Source: Blastocatellia bacterium (GTDB lineage: Bacteria > Acidobacteriota > Blastocatellia > Pyrinomonadales > Pyrinomonadaceae). Taken from it: a stretch of DNA of 64,000 nucleotides. The notes beneath the pieces are model-generated. The model made no database searches and was not told the DNA's origin. It was given only the letters and a program-made list of their open reading frames with translations. Positions 7,963 through 17,357 of this stretch are shown piece after piece. Each line of letters opens with the position of its first letter. Positions within the stretch are counted from its first letter, which is position 1. The stretch is taken from positions 186,001 to 250,000 of the forward strand of contig PMSM01000006.1 of the NCBI GenBank assembly GCA_003168335.1. The letters run 5' to 3'. The translations under genes and the position numbers were made by a program.

Positions 7963-9807
7963 GTGCCTGCCAATCTGCCGCAATCAACCAGGCAAATCTT
8001 GAAGCGAAGAAGCTTTCTTGCGCTTTTTCCCGGAGCACTCGCGGGCGCGGCCTTCCTACCACTCTTTGATTTCCACCCGAAAATCCTCGCCCAATCTCCG
8101 GATAATAAGGACAAGAAAGCCGGAAATCTGGTTTGCTGGCTGGATGTCTGCGCCCCTTTCATCGTCGAGGACGCTGAGAGTGGTCTGCACTCTGAGATCG
8201 TTCTGACTTCCGATACTTTCGTGGGCGCGAAGGGTTACGCCGACGGAGCTGACGCTACCGAATACGAGATCTATCTTTACGATGCCGACGGCAAAGCCGT
8301 CGGCGCCGAGGGAGTAGCCAAGCGCTTGGTTGTGCCGGCCATGCAGATGACCGTTCTGAGCCTGCGTGAGATTTTAGGAGACAGCCGGAAATTCTGGGGC
8401 GGCATGAGAATTCGCTTGCGGCCAAAGGGGCGTCAGCCAATGCACGCCAGCGATCTGTTTAGCTCGGCTTTCGTGCGTTGGAAAACCGAGTCCTCTTTCG
8501 ACAACGTTCACGCGAATCCGGATCCTTTGCAATGGCAGCGCGCGGACACCTTCTTTTATTCGATGCCGTTTCCTCCGCTCGCGGAATACGAGAGTGTCTT
8601 CAGTCTCTTCAATCCTTACGCTGAACGCAGCCTGGGCGCAATCACGCTTTACGATCAATTGGGATTGAAGCTAAGAGAAGTGCCTTATGAGCTAAAGCCC
8701 CGTTCATCGCTGCTTTTCGATCTGCGTCAGGGCGACTTTGTGTCTGACCCGCGCCGGGCCTTTGGTGAGACCAGCCTGCGGAATCATAGCGGCGCAAAGC
8801 TGCTCAATCCCGGTGGCGGCACAATCGCGATCACCAATCAGCAGGGGTCAGTAAAAGGCTTTGGTTATCTGCTGATAAAGCGCACCGGGACTTCGCGTTT
8901 CAGCGTCGAGCACCCGATTCACCAGGCACCCTTCAAGCCGGTGCGTGCGCCGGCGCCTTTCGATGCCGCCGGGCGCTTCAAAGCGAAAAACATTCTCTAT
9001 ACGCCGCTCGTGTTCCGCGCGAAGCGAATTGGCGGCGTGACGCTCGAATCGCGCTTTCACTTCAGCTCCGGCGCGCCCCTGGAAGAGTTTTTGTGGCTCA
9101 ATCCATTCATCACGGATACCGAAGGAAATGTCGCCTGGCAGGCCACGGCTGAAACGAAATTGCCGGCGACGATCTCGGCAAATCAAATCGAGCGCGGCGT
9201 GATCAAGCTCGGCGGGATGCAAAGCTGCATGCTCGATTGCGCGCAGCTGCCGTTGCCAAAGACATTCTCCGGAGGCCTGTCATTGGCGGTGGCGCCCATG
9301 ACCAACCATACCTTGATGAAGATCGAAACGTCGGTGAAGGAATGGGGGGCGCACGCCTTCACGCATTTCCGGCCCGGGCTGAAGTCCGCGCGTGGTTATC
9401 AGGCGGCGCCACCTCGCGGCGGTCTGGCTACAGACTACATCGCCTCGGGCGCGCGGGTTGAAAGAAACGGGAACAGAATGGTGCGCGACGAAGTTATCGG
9501 GGTGATGAACATCGACGACAAAGGGATCAGCGGGCGGCCGACGCTGGAAATCTTCACCTCCAGCGGCTTGCTGACGCGCATCGATTTGGGAGACGTGCCC
9601 GGCTTTGCTTGTCATCATTACTTGCTTTCCGAACTTTCATCTGGAAAAATTGGGCCGCACGATTTGAGCCTGCGCCTGGTTGACGAGCAAGCAACGCTGC
9701 TGATGTCCGTCGTGCACCTTGATTACGTACGTCGCGACCTGGCACAGGATCATGGTTCCGACCGGTTTTCGACGTTCAATGATTACAGTTGTGATGCGTC
9801 CGTCTAG
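7963..9807 (+). CDS. Secreted protein of unknown function with Tat-like signal
   Basis: A 614-residue protein opening with a GTG at 7963; no ribosome site is visible and a TTG at 7999 is a possible alternative start. Residues 14-35 contain KRRSFLALFPGALAGAAFLPL, a twin-arginine export signal. The rest has no transmembrane segment and looks β-rich, with repeated domains of the type SVFSLFNPYAERSLGAITLYD and SRFHFSSGAPLEEFLWLNP. I know related proteins only as acidobacterial hypotheticals. The gene follows a terminator and is 83 bp before the tandem paralogs, so it probably has its own promoter. The frame is open and codon-like throughout, so existence is secure; function is not. Confidence 0.7.
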   Translation: MPANLPQSTRQILKRRSFLALFPGALAGAAFLPLFDFHPKILAQSPDNKDKKAGNLVCWLDVCAPFIVEDAESGLHSEIVLTSDTFVGAKGYADGADATEYEIYLYDADGKAVGAEGVAKRLVVPAMQMTVLSLREILGDSRKFWGGMRIRLRPKGRQPMHASDLFSSAFVRWKTESSFDNVHANPDPLQWQRADTFFYSMPFPPLAEYESVFSLFNPYAERSLGAITLYDQLGLKLREVPYELKPRSSLLFDLRQGDFVSDPRRAFGETSLRNHSGAKLLNPGGGTIAITNQQGSVKGFGYLLIKRTGTSRFSVEHPIHQAPFKPVRAPAPFDAAGRFKAKNILYTPLVFRAKRIGGVTLESRFHFSSGAPLEEFLWLNPFITDTEGNVAWQATAETKLPATISANQIERGVIKLGGMQSCMLDCAQLPLPKTFSGGLSLAVAPMTNHTLMKIETSVKEWGAHAFTHFRPGLKSARGYQAAPPRGGLATDYIASGARVERNGNRMVRDEVIGVMNIDDKGISGRPTLEIFTSSGLLTRIDLGDVPGFACHHYLLSELSSGKIGPHDLSLRLVDEQATLLMSVVHLDYVRRDLAQDHGSDRFSTFNDYSCDASV

Positions 9808-9890
9808 CAGCTTTGCGGACCCCGAAGAGTCGCGCGCCGCGGACAATTTCCTGGTTCCGCAATCAGCATTAATCTTCTAAGGAGAGACTC

Positions 9891-10628
9891 ATGACGAGGA
9901 GAATTCTGTTTACCTGTTCGATGCTCATTCTGTTTGCCGTTTCGGCTGCTGCGCAAAAAACAAAGCCGTGGACGGAGTGGTCGGCTAAAGACGCTGAGAA
10001 GATCCTAAACGATTCGGCCTGGGGTCAGACCCAAACCGAAGGCGAGACTTCTTCCCAACCCAGCTCTACCTCAGCGATCACCCAAACGACCGCGGGAAGA
10101 AGAGAGGACACGAGCACTTCTGCCGCCGCCAAAGTAGAGTCCGGCGAAAAGAAAGATTCGATGGCCGTTCATTATCGCGTACGCTTTCTTTCGGCCAAGC
10201 CGATTCGCGCTGCTTTCGTCCGCATGATTGAGCTTCAGGGCGCGTCCGCCGAACAAGTGACCCAGTGGCGCACTTTTGTCGACCGTGATTTTGGCGATTA
10301 CATCGTGGTGACGATAACGTTGGATGGCAATGATAAGAAACGCATGGGAGCAGCAACGGCTGAGATCAACGGCGCCGGTCCGGACGTGATCAAGACTACG
10401 ACTTACCTTGAACGCAAAGATGGCAAGCGTGTCGCTTTAATGGAATATAGGGCTCCGAGCGACGTTCTGGGGGCCAAGTTTGTCTTTCCGCGAATGATTG
10501 ACGGTAAGCCGTTCATTGACACCAACAGCGGCGACGTGCGCTTCTTTACCGAGGTCGGTAAGACCATTAAGATCAGCAAGCGCTTCAAAGTCTCCGAGAT
10601 GACGTATGACGGCAAGCTTGAGTTTTGA
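9891..10628 (+). CDS. Small secreted protein, paralog 1 of 3
   Basis: A 245-residue protein with AAGGAG eight bases before ATG 9891. Residues 1-22 are a signal peptide ending SAAAQ. The mature N-terminus reads PWTEWSAKDAEKILNDSAW, a motif shared with the next two genes. A low-complexity Ser/Thr linker (about 48-85) follows, then RVRFLSAKPIRAAFVRM, TYLERKDGKRVAL and the C-terminal FKVSEMTYDGKLEF. These blocks define a local paralogous family of unknown function, probably periplasmic or surface-exposed. The three genes lie head to tail, 80 and 126 bp apart, and may share a transcript ending at the 12370 terminator. Confidence 0.75.
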   Translation: MTRRILFTCSMLILFAVSAAAQKTKPWTEWSAKDAEKILNDSAWGQTQTEGETSSQPSSTSAITQTTAGRREDTSTSAAAKVESGEKKDSMAVHYRVRFLSAKPIRAAFVRMIELQGASAEQVTQWRTFVDRDFGDYIVVTITLDGNDKKRMGAATAEINGAGPDVIKTTTYLERKDGKRVALMEYRAPSDVLGAKFVFPRMIDGKPFIDTNSGDVRFFTEVGKTIKISKRFKVSEMTYDGKLEF

Positions 10629-10707
10629 ACTGCCGGCAGACATATGTTCCCACTCAAAATGAAGAATGAAAGTTTCGGCGCGGTCATGGTCAATGCATAA
10701 ACCTTCA

Positions 10708-11472
10708 ATGAAATCCATGGTGGCGGTGTTGCTGGTGCTGGGTGCGGCGGCAGCGGTGTCTGCACAGAAGCGCAGCACGGCCTGGATGGAATTACCCAGG
10801 AAGGACGCCGAAAAGCTTCTCAATGAGTCGCCCTGGGCCCACACGCAAATCGACACTGATATTTCCGAGATGTTCTACTCTCCGACTAAAGGGGGAACAT
10901 CATCGCCGGGCCGACCGACGGCCCCCACGGGATCGACCAGCGACCAGCAATCCGTAAACAACAACCGGGCAGATCGGGGCGCCGTCAACCAGGCGGTCAG
11001 CATCAAGTATCGGATTTGTTTTCTTTCGGCCAGACCAATTCGCCAGGCGTTCGCCAAGATGGTTCTGTCGTCGCAACACCAGGCGGATGACAAGCTGGTC
11101 AGCCGATTGCAAGATTTCGTCGACCGCGACTTCAGTCCTTATATCGTCGTCGCCCTGCACATCGAGGCAAATGATCAGCGCTTCTCCGGTCCGATCATGC
11201 AGGCGATCAATAGCGCGAACACGGGTTCCTTGAAAAACAAGACTTATCTCGAGCGCGAAGACGGCAAGCGTTTGTTTCTGGTCAGCTACATCGCGCCCAT
11301 TGAGGATGGGCTGGGCGCCAAGTTTATTTTCCCAAGAAGCGAAAACGGCCAGTTCTTCCTGACCACCAAGAACGACAGTGTCCGGTTTGTCGCTGAGTTT
11401 AGCGACTCTTTCAAACTAGACATGCGATTCAAAGTGTCGGACATGATGTTCGATGATAAGCTTGAGTACTGA
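10708..11472 (+). CDS. Small secreted protein, paralog 2 of 3
   Basis: About 254 residues. ATG 10708 is preferred because it gives a compact signal peptide (MKSMVAVLLVLGAAAAVSAQ) of the same length as those of its paralogs; ATGs at 10666 and 10693 are in frame but extend the N-terminus and also lack ribosome sites. The conserved blocks are ELPRKDAEKLLNESPWA, a linker with SVNNNRAD, LSARPIRQAFAKM, TYLEREDGKRLFL and FKVSDMMFDDKLEY. It shares with paralog 3 the phrase DTDISEMFYSPTK near residues 48-60, so these two are the closest pair. Function unknown. Confidence 0.72.
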   Translation: MKSMVAVLLVLGAAAAVSAQKRSTAWMELPRKDAEKLLNESPWAHTQIDTDISEMFYSPTKGGTSSPGRPTAPTGSTSDQQSVNNNRADRGAVNQAVSIKYRICFLSARPIRQAFAKMVLSSQHQADDKLVSRLQDFVDRDFSPYIVVALHIEANDQRFSGPIMQAINSANTGSLKNKTYLEREDGKRLFLVSYIAPIEDGLGAKFIFPRSENGQFFLTTKNDSVRFVAEFSDSFKLDMRFKVSDMMFDDKLEY

Positions 11473-11598
11473 AAGAGCCGCTCGCAGTTTTTAGATCGAT
11501 CTTCCCGAGTGGGCCTTGGCAATCGTCAAACGATTTGAGGCCCTGAACTTTTGGATTCTTTCCACTGAGAAAGGACCTATTCCAAAGAAAGGCACCCC

Positions 11599-12345
11599 AT
11601 GAATAGAACAGCGATCAATTTCCTGGCAGCACTGGCGTTGTTGCTTGCTCTGATCACCGTAACCGCCCAGGAGAAAGGCAAAGCCTGGAGCGATTGGTCC
11701 AAGAAGGACGCCGAGAAGATGCTCAACGACTCGCCTTGGGCGAAAACCCAGACTGACACCGATACCTCCCAGATGTTTTACTCGCCCACCAAAGAAGCTG
11801 GGACGGGATCGATGACCCAGAGCCAATCAGTAAACAATGATCGGTCGACTACCGGCGCGACTAATCAATCCGTCAGCACCAAATTCCACGTGCGGTTTTA
11901 TTCGGCGCGACCAATCCGGCAGGCTCTGGCTCGCGTGATGGAGCTTCAACAGAAGCCCGCGCCTGAGATAGCTGAAAGGCTCAAGAGCTTTGCCGAGTTG
12001 AAATCCACGAATTCAATTATCGTGACGGTGACCTTTGAATCGACCGATCAACGTTACTCAGGCACGGCCATGCAGGCATTCAATAGCGCCATCACAGCTA
12101 CAATGAAGAACAACACCTATCTCGAGCGTAGCGACGGCAAACATCTCTTTTTGGAAGAATATGTACCGCCGGGCAAGGATGGCTTTGGCGCCAGATTTAT
12201 TTTCCTGCGCGAACTGGATGGCCAACCTTTTATTACCAAGGACACCGGCGAGGTTCGTTTTTACGCGCAGTATTCGAATGGCATAAAGATCGACCGGCGT
12301 TTCAAAGTTGCCGATATGCTTTACGACGGCGAACTGGAATACTGA
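11599..12345 (+). CDS. Small secreted protein, paralog 3 of 3
   Basis: A 248-residue protein with AGAAAGG before ATG 11599. It has a signal peptide to about residue 22 (LITVTAQ), then WSDWSKKDAEKMLNDSPWA, DTSQMFYSPTK, SARPIRQALARVMEL, TYLERSDGKHLFL, and the C-terminal GEVRFYAQYSNG and KVADMLYDGELEY. The 3' half is the probable source of, or shares a recent ancestor with, the relic at 3051-3230, because the two are almost identical over about 165 bp. It is followed by a good terminator. Function unknown. Confidence 0.75.
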   Translation: MNRTAINFLAALALLLALITVTAQEKGKAWSDWSKKDAEKMLNDSPWAKTQTDTDTSQMFYSPTKEAGTGSMTQSQSVNNDRSTTGATNQSVSTKFHVRFYSARPIRQALARVMELQQKPAPEIAERLKSFAELKSTNSIIVTVTFESTDQRYSGTAMQAFNSAITATMKNNTYLERSDGKHLFLEEYVPPGKDGFGARFIFLRELDGQPFITKDTGEVRFYAQYSNGIKIDRRFKVADMLYDGELEY

Positions 12346-12369
12346 ATTGATTGGAACAACGAATTCTCT

Positions 12370-12412
12370 GGGCGTCGCTTCCGAATAACGCGACGCCCAT
12401 TTTCATTTTCTG
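12370..12412 (+). terminator. Rho-independent terminator after the paralog triplet
   Basis: GGGCGTCGC (12370-12378) pairs perfectly with GCGACGCCC (12390-12398) over an 11-base loop, followed by ATTTTCATTTTC. It separates the secreted-protein triplet from the MoxR/DUF58 cluster. Confidence 0.82.
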
Positions 12413-12499
12413 CGGCTTATTGTTCTTTCTTTCAGAACACGGCATCTCCGGGCGACAAAGCTTGATTCAATTTCATAAAACGAGGATCATTCCCCGCGG

Positions 12500-13585
12500 A
12501 TGAACTCACTCAATACTGAACTGGCTCTGGCTCCCCTGGGGGCGGGCGATCTAATCGATCGCGCGGTGCGGCTGTATCGCCGCCATTTCCTCACGCTCAT
12601 TCGCATCGCTGCGCCGCCGGTCCTCGTCTCGGCCCTGGGCTCGACCATTACTACCATCGCCTGGCGCGAACTCACGGCCACGCCCAACGAACTTCAGATG
12701 GTCCTTTACGTGCTCATGTTGCTGGGCGGCATCCTGATCATAATTTGCGGATCACTCTTTAGCGTCATTGTCATGGGCGGATCAACGCGCACTTTGGTCG
12801 CTCACCTTCTCTGGAACGAACCAGTCACTGCGCGGGCAACCTACCGCGCGGTAAAATCGCGGTTCTGGGGACTGCTCGGAGCCAGCGTAATGGTAGCGCT
12901 ATGGCTTGGTTTCGCTGCATTCCTCGGCTTCATGGCGTTCTATATGGTTGCCGCAGTCGTCTGGCTCGGGGCTCTCGCGTTTGCATCGATGTTGTCCGGA
13001 TGGGTGGCCGGGATAGTTGGCGGATTGGGCACTGTCATTGCCATTGTGTCCGGATTGATCCTCTTTTTCTTTTTGGCGGGCCGCATGGCCTATGTACCGC
13101 AGGCAATGCTGGTCGAGGGCAAAGCGGTCTTCCCGGCGATTAGTCGCAGCTTTTCTCTCGCCAGTGGCAATGTCCGCCGTTTGATGGCGATGACGCTCTT
13201 CACATTTTTCGGCACCTATTCTGCCTTGATGCTGTTGATGATTCCCCTGGGATGGTTTGGCTATTTGAATGGTGTCGATCTGTCACCATTCGGCAGCACC
13301 TGGCCCACGTGGTATGCGATCGGCTATGAGGTGATACTGCAATGCAGTCACATCATGCTCGCTCCGATCTGGATGTTGGGATTTTCCCTGCTCTACGTTG
13401 ACGAGCGCGTGAGGCACGAGGGCTATGACATTGAACTCATGGCTGCCCGCCAGCTTCCGGAGATGCCAAAGTTGCCGGGGGTCAATTCGCCTTTCGCTCC
13501 AGCGCTGGTCACCGGCCGAGCGCCGAAGTTTGTACCTCCGCCTCCCGGTCCGGGACCTACCGGATCGGTGTTGGGTTTGAGTTAG
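12500..13585 (+). CDS. Polytopic membrane protein (glycerophosphodiesterase membrane-domain-like)
   Basis: A 361-residue integral membrane protein from ATG 12500. After a short amphipathic start (DLIDRAVRLYRRHF) come about six to seven hydrophobic segments, for instance MVLYVLMLLGGILIIICGSL and AGIVGGLGTVIAIVSGLILF. The phrase AISRSFSLASGNVRRLMAM before a late helix and the Pro-rich cytosolic tail (PPPPGPGPTG) fit the GPDPase membrane-domain type, found without the catalytic domain. It is the first gene of the MoxR/DUF58 cluster, ending 10 bp before the DUF4129 gene. Its likely role is a membrane partner; no catalytic motif is visible. Confidence 0.65.
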   Translation: MNSLNTELALAPLGAGDLIDRAVRLYRRHFLTLIRIAAPPVLVSALGSTITTIAWRELTATPNELQMVLYVLMLLGGILIIICGSLFSVIVMGGSTRTLVAHLLWNEPVTARATYRAVKSRFWGLLGASVMVALWLGFAAFLGFMAFYMVAAVVWLGALAFASMLSGWVAGIVGGLGTVIAIVSGLILFFFLAGRMAYVPQAMLVEGKAVFPAISRSFSLASGNVRRLMAMTLFTFFGTYSALMLLMIPLGWFGYLNGVDLSPFGSTWPTWYAIGYEVILQCSHIMLAPIWMLGFSLLYVDERVRHEGYDIELMAARQLPEMPKLPGVNSPFAPALVTGRAPKFVPPPPGPGPTGSVLGLS

Positions 13586-13595
13586 CCAATTGAGC

Positions 13596-14672
13596 ATGCA
13601 CCCAATTCCTGGACCTGTAAGCAAGCCACTCACTATTTGTTTCGTGGTGCTCGTGTCACTTGCCTGCTGTGCTCGCGTCAGCGCCGCCACCCTGGCCGAT
13701 TACCGGCACAGAATCTCCGAAGCGATCGCGTCGATCGAACAGTTGCAAGCCGCATACGATGACGAAGATCCGTCGCCGCGAAGACACTTCGCCATCACAA
13801 ACCTCGCGCGCGTTCGCGAAGACTTACCGGCCAAAGAAACAGTGCTGTTCAACTCCCAGGCCGTTGTCGTCGACAACACGTGGTTGCATGAAGCGCTCCA
13901 GGATTACGAGAAGACGAACAGCAGCGAGGCGCAACGCGTGGAAGCACTGGCGCGGATTGAAGAGCGTTTGCGCGCGATCAGTGACCGACTGGAAGAGATG
14001 CAGCGGGGCACGCCGGCGAACGCGAGCGATAAGGACGGCGACAAAGGAAGGCTCGCGGAGATTCTGCGTCGCCCGGACTTCCAAAAGCCGGCCGCTGCGG
14101 AAGGCAGCGCGATCGGGCGCTTGTGGGACAGGTTCCTGCGTTGGTTCTTCAGCTTGTTTCGGACCTCAAGAAAGCCCTTGACTCCGGGCGGTTCTCCGTT
14201 CGTATCAGGACTCGCGCAAATCATCGTGGTCGCTGCTTGTCTGGGCGCAATCGCGTTCGTTATTTGGAAGTTTGGACCGCGATATTTGAGTAACCGCCGC
14301 GGCAAGAAGAAACCAAACCGTGAGGCGCGCATTGTTTTGGGCGAACGGCTTGAGCCGGATCAAACCGCCGCGGATCTGCTGGCACAGGCCGAAGGCCTGG
14401 CCCGCAATGGCGATCTACGAGGGGCCATTCGCAAAGCCTACATTGCATTTCTGTGCGAGCTTGGCGATCGCAAGATCGTGAGCCTCGCCCAGCACAAAAC
14501 CAATCGCGATTACCTGAATTCAGTGCGCGAAAGAGTACACCTGTATAGCTCGATGCGCCGGCTCACAGGTAGTTTTGAACTTCACTGGTATGGTTTCCAG
14601 CCGCCGGCGGAAAACGATTGGAACGAGTTTCGCAGCGGTTATCAACAAGCTCTGAAAGCAGGCACAGAATAG
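13596..14672 (+). CDS. DUF4129 domain membrane protein
   Basis: A 358-residue protein from ATG 13596 (a TTG two codons earlier is in frame). It has a signal peptide to about residue 30 (ARVSAA), then a periplasmic helical domain to about 180. A transmembrane helix follows (IIVVAACLGAIAFVIWKF, about 208-225), and a C-terminal DUF4129 domain contains LLAQAEGLARNGDLRGAIRKAY and the terminal LHWYGFQPPAENDW. DUF4129 proteins recur with DUF4350, MoxR and DUF58 genes, as here; the joint function is not established. The C-terminal domain is likely cytoplasmic, where it could meet the MoxR ATPase. Confidence 0.82.
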   Translation: MHPIPGPVSKPLTICFVVLVSLACCARVSAATLADYRHRISEAIASIEQLQAAYDDEDPSPRRHFAITNLARVREDLPAKETVLFNSQAVVVDNTWLHEALQDYEKTNSSEAQRVEALARIEERLRAISDRLEEMQRGTPANASDKDGDKGRLAEILRRPDFQKPAAAEGSAIGRLWDRFLRWFFSLFRTSRKPLTPGGSPFVSGLAQIIVVAACLGAIAFVIWKFGPRYLSNRRGKKKPNREARIVLGERLEPDQTAADLLAQAEGLARNGDLRGAIRKAYIAFLCELGDRKIVSLAQHKTNRDYLNSVRERVHLYSSMRRLTGSFELHWYGFQPPAENDWNEFRSGYQQALKAGTE

Positions 14673-14716
14673 TGTTTCTCTGGCCCGGAGCTAGACACTT
14701 CGGGCTAGACAAGGAA

Positions 14717-14756
14717 TTTTCTCTAGCCCGTGTGTAAACGCCTGGGCTAGAGAAAA
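14717..14756. repeat. Palindrome between DUF4129 and DUF4350 genes
   Basis: TTTTCTCTAGCCC (14717-14729) and GGGCTAGAGAAAA (14744-14756) are perfect inverted 13-mers around a 14-base loop. A third GGGCTAG copy lies at 14702-14708. With its T-rich and A-rich ends it could work as a bidirectional terminator, but the surrounding genes look like one operon, so it may only attenuate. Confidence 0.6.
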
Positions 14757-14784
14757 TAAGAATCCAAGCACCTCTAAGAGTCTT

Positions 14785-16218
14785 ATGCGCCAACGTCTCG
14801 CAATCATTATTACGCTTATCATCGTGGTGGGAGTATTGGTCTTGCTCAACGCGGCGTCGTATGTGGAGGTTGAGCCCATCGCCGACACGGAAATGTCCCC
14901 GGACCGATCGACATTGAATGCCGGCGCCACCGGCACGCGGGCGCTTTATGATTTTCTGCACGAGTCCGGTTTTCAGGTCGCGCGCTGGCGCGAATCGACA
15001 GCCTCACTGTTGAGCTTCAACGGGCCAAAGCCGGCGACGATCGTAGTTATCGGTCGGACGATCGTTCCTTTCTCGGATTCCGAAAGCAAAGAACTTTTGC
15101 AGTGGGTCCAAAACGGGGGTCGCCTCGTGATCGTCGATCGGAACCCCGATCGTAATTTGTTGCCTTCGTCCGGTGGCTGGACCATCGCGGCGCAGGCGTC
15201 CAGTTTCCCCTGGTCCAATATTGACGCGACTAACTTTGAACAGATGACGACCGGCGTTAAGCCAGCGTCACCTTCTCAACCAACCTTGCTGGTACGTGAT
15301 GTCGCAACGGTCCTGCCATCGCGTTTCGCCGGATCTATCACTGTCGCCCCTATCAAGAAGAGCATCAATGAGAAAAGCAGTGCCGGGGACAAGGCCACAG
15401 GCGGAGACACCGAGGAACGGTCAGACGGTTCCGAATCTTCGGAAGAACCATCGCCAGGGACCGGAGGCGACGGGCTTCCACCGCCAAAGGCTGCGCCAGT
15501 AAAAGTATCACCCGCGCCGGTTGTGAATTTGACCGGAGAGAACGGCGCCCTGCTCGTTGAGTACCCGCACGGGAACGGGCGCATCGTGCTCCTTTCTGAT
15601 CCGTTCCTCGTGGCCAACAACGGGATTAACCGCGCTGACAATCTGCAGCTGGCGGTGAATGTCGTCACCGGCCCGGGCGGGGTGGTGGCGTTCGACGAGT
15701 TTCATCAGGGTCGCAAAGCTGCGCATAATGCGTTGATTCAATATTTCGAAGGCACGCCGGTGCTGGCAATTTGTGGTCAGTTTGCGTTAATTGGGTTGAT
15801 GGTAATTTGGTCTCGCGGCAGTCGTTTCGCACGCCCCTTGCCGTTGCCGACAGTTGATCGCAGGTCGAGCCTGGAATTTGTCGAATCGATGGCCGAGCTG
15901 CAACAACGGGCTCGCGCGCACGATCTTGCTTTGGAAAACATCTACGGCCGAGTGCGCCGCGTGCTGGTGCGCCATGCAGGTCTGAACAACAACAGCCCGC
16001 GGGCTGAAATCGCTGCCCGCGTGGCCGCCCGATCGGGACTCAACGCGCAAAAGCTTGAAACGCTGATGCGAAATTGTGAAGATGCCATCAACGGCGCGCC
16101 CACGAACGCGAAAGAAACGCTGCGAATGGTAAGACGACTGCGCCAGATCGAATCCGCGCTCGGCCTGAGAACGCGTGACCGTGATGCCCGGCAGGCGACA
16201 GAAAAAGCTGACCTTTGA
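14785..16218 (+). CDS. DUF4350 domain membrane protein
   Basis: A 477-residue protein from ATG 14785. Residues 7-24 are an N-terminal membrane anchor (AIIITLIIVVGVLVLLNA). Residues about 40-330 form the DUF4350 domain, with GTRALYDFLHESGFQVARW near the start and GNGRIVLLSDPFLVANNG and VVAFDEFHQG at the end. It is interrupted at 195-245 by an acidic Ser/Gly/Pro linker (EERSDGSESSEEPSPG). A second membrane helix lies near 333-350 and a helical cytoplasmic tail follows. The β/α fold resembles type 1 glutamine amidotransferases, but no clear catalytic Cys is seen. It stands directly before moxR. Confidence 0.8.
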   Translation: MRQRLAIIITLIIVVGVLVLLNAASYVEVEPIADTEMSPDRSTLNAGATGTRALYDFLHESGFQVARWRESTASLLSFNGPKPATIVVIGRTIVPFSDSESKELLQWVQNGGRLVIVDRNPDRNLLPSSGGWTIAAQASSFPWSNIDATNFEQMTTGVKPASPSQPTLLVRDVATVLPSRFAGSITVAPIKKSINEKSSAGDKATGGDTEERSDGSESSEEPSPGTGGDGLPPPKAAPVKVSPAPVVNLTGENGALLVEYPHGNGRIVLLSDPFLVANNGINRADNLQLAVNVVTGPGGVVAFDEFHQGRKAAHNALIQYFEGTPVLAICGQFALIGLMVIWSRGSRFARPLPLPTVDRRSSLEFVESMAELQQRARAHDLALENIYGRVRRVLVRHAGLNNNSPRAEIAARVAARSGLNAQKLETLMRNCEDAINGAPTNAKETLRMVRRLRQIESALGLRTRDRDARQATEKADL

Positions 16219-16244
16219 TCTTCATATTTAGTGTCATTTATTTG

Positions 16245-16316
16245 TTTAGAGGCGGGCTACCGCCCGCCTGTAGGATGAACCAGGGGAACGTCGGCGGGCG
16301 GTAGCCCGCCGCTAAA
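16245..16316. repeat. REP-like palindrome before moxR
   Basis: Arms of 24 bases (16245-16268 and 16293-16316) are complementary with one mismatch. Each contains GGCGGGC and its complement, so each arm also folds by itself. There is no T-tract. It resembles the REP/BIME type of dispersed extragenic palindrome. Confidence 0.75.
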
Positions 16317-16366
16317 CCACAACCAGGTAGTTCAAAAGCCGTAAGCTCCTTTGCCAGGGTTAAGCG

Positions 16367-16401
16367 ATCTCAAATCTGAAATCAAAAATTGGACAATTAA
16401 C
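16367..16401 (+). repeat. 7-bp-period leader before moxR
   Basis: Five consecutive heptamers, ATCTCAA, ATCTGAA, ATCAAAA, ATTGGAC and AATTAAC, end two bases before the ATG at 16404. No Shine-Dalgarno is present. The unit AATCAAA, obtained by shifting the phase one base, also occurs in the ftcD leader. Confidence 0.65.
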
Positions 16402-16403
16402 AA

Positions 16404-17357
16404 ATGCCTGAATACCTCTCTACAACAATCGCGTATATCCAAAACGAGCTGCGCAAAGTGATCGTGGGCCAGGACGGGCCCATCGAACAGATGCTGGTCG
16501 CGTTGCTGGCCGAAGGCCACGCGCTGATCGAAGGCGTTCCCGGAACAGCGAAAACGCTGACCGTGAAAACACTCGCGCGCATAGTCAACGCGGGTTTTGG
16601 CCGCATCCAGTTCACGCCCGATCTAATGCCTTCGGACATCACCGGCACCAACGTCTTTAACATGGGCTCTTCGAGCTTCAGCCTGCGCCGCGGGCCGATC
16701 TTCACTGACCTGCTGCTCGCCGATGAAATTAATCGCACACCGCCCAAGACACAGGCCGCGCTGCTCGAGGCAATGGAAGAACGACAGGTGACGATCGACG
16801 GGGAACTGTATCCACTCTCGCCGATGTTTACCGTGCTGGCGACTGAGAACCCAATCGAATACGAAGGAACATATCCGTTGCCGGAAGCTCAACTGGATCG
16901 TTTTCTGCTCAAGATTCTGCTTCCGTATCCTTCCGCTGATGAAGAGCATCAGGTGGTCGCTCGTTGGGACGCGGGCTTTAACGCGCGCCGTTTGGATCAG
17001 GTCGACGTTCGACCGCTGGGTGACGGCGACGCAATCTCCCGCTGCCGGGCGGAAGTTCGCGCTATGCGAGTTGAGCCGGGGGTGCAGCGTTACATCGTGG
17101 ACGTAGTGCGCCGCACTCGCGATCATCCGGCGGCGCATTACGGCGCCAGCCCGCGCGCCGCGGTCGCGTTGTTGTTGTGTGCAAAAGCGCTCTCTGCGAT
17201 TCGCGGCCGCGACTTCTCGACTCCGGACGACGTGCGCGACATCGCGCGGCCTGTCCTGCGACATCGTTTGACGCTGAGAGCGGAAGCCGAACTCGACGGG
17301 GCCACACCGGATTCGGTGATCACCGATATTCTGCAAAGCGCGGAAGTGCCAAGATGA
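16404..17357 (+). CDS. MoxR-family AAA+ ATPase
   Basis: A 317-residue protein. Walker A is GVPGTAKT (44-51), Walker B LLLADE (103-108), and the MoxR-typical [19 protein letters not shown] follows. [22 protein letters not shown] is the sensor 1/arginine-finger region. MoxR ATPases act as chaperones that help activate or assemble partner proteins with von Willebrand-A-like domains, often the DUF58 protein encoded nearby, here at 18336. The start is preceded by a heptamer leader rather than a ribosome site, and the stop overlaps the start of the next gene (ATGA). Family assignment is secure; the client is inferred from context. Confidence 0.93.
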   Translation: MPEYLSTTIAYIQNELRKVIVGQDGPIEQMLVALLAEGHALIEGVPGTAKTLTVKTLARIVNAGFGRIQFTPDLMPSDITGTNVFNMGSSSFSLRRGPIFTDLLLADEINRTPPKTQAALLEAMEERQVTIDGELYPLSPMFTVLATENPIEYEGTYPLPEAQLDRFLLKILLPYPSADEEHQVVARWDAGFNARRLDQVDVRPLGDGDAISRCRAEVRAMRVEPGVQRYIVDVVRRTRDHPAAHYGASPRAAVALLLCAKALSAIRGRDFSTPDDVRDIARPVLRHRLTLRAEAELDGATPDSVITDILQSAEVPR

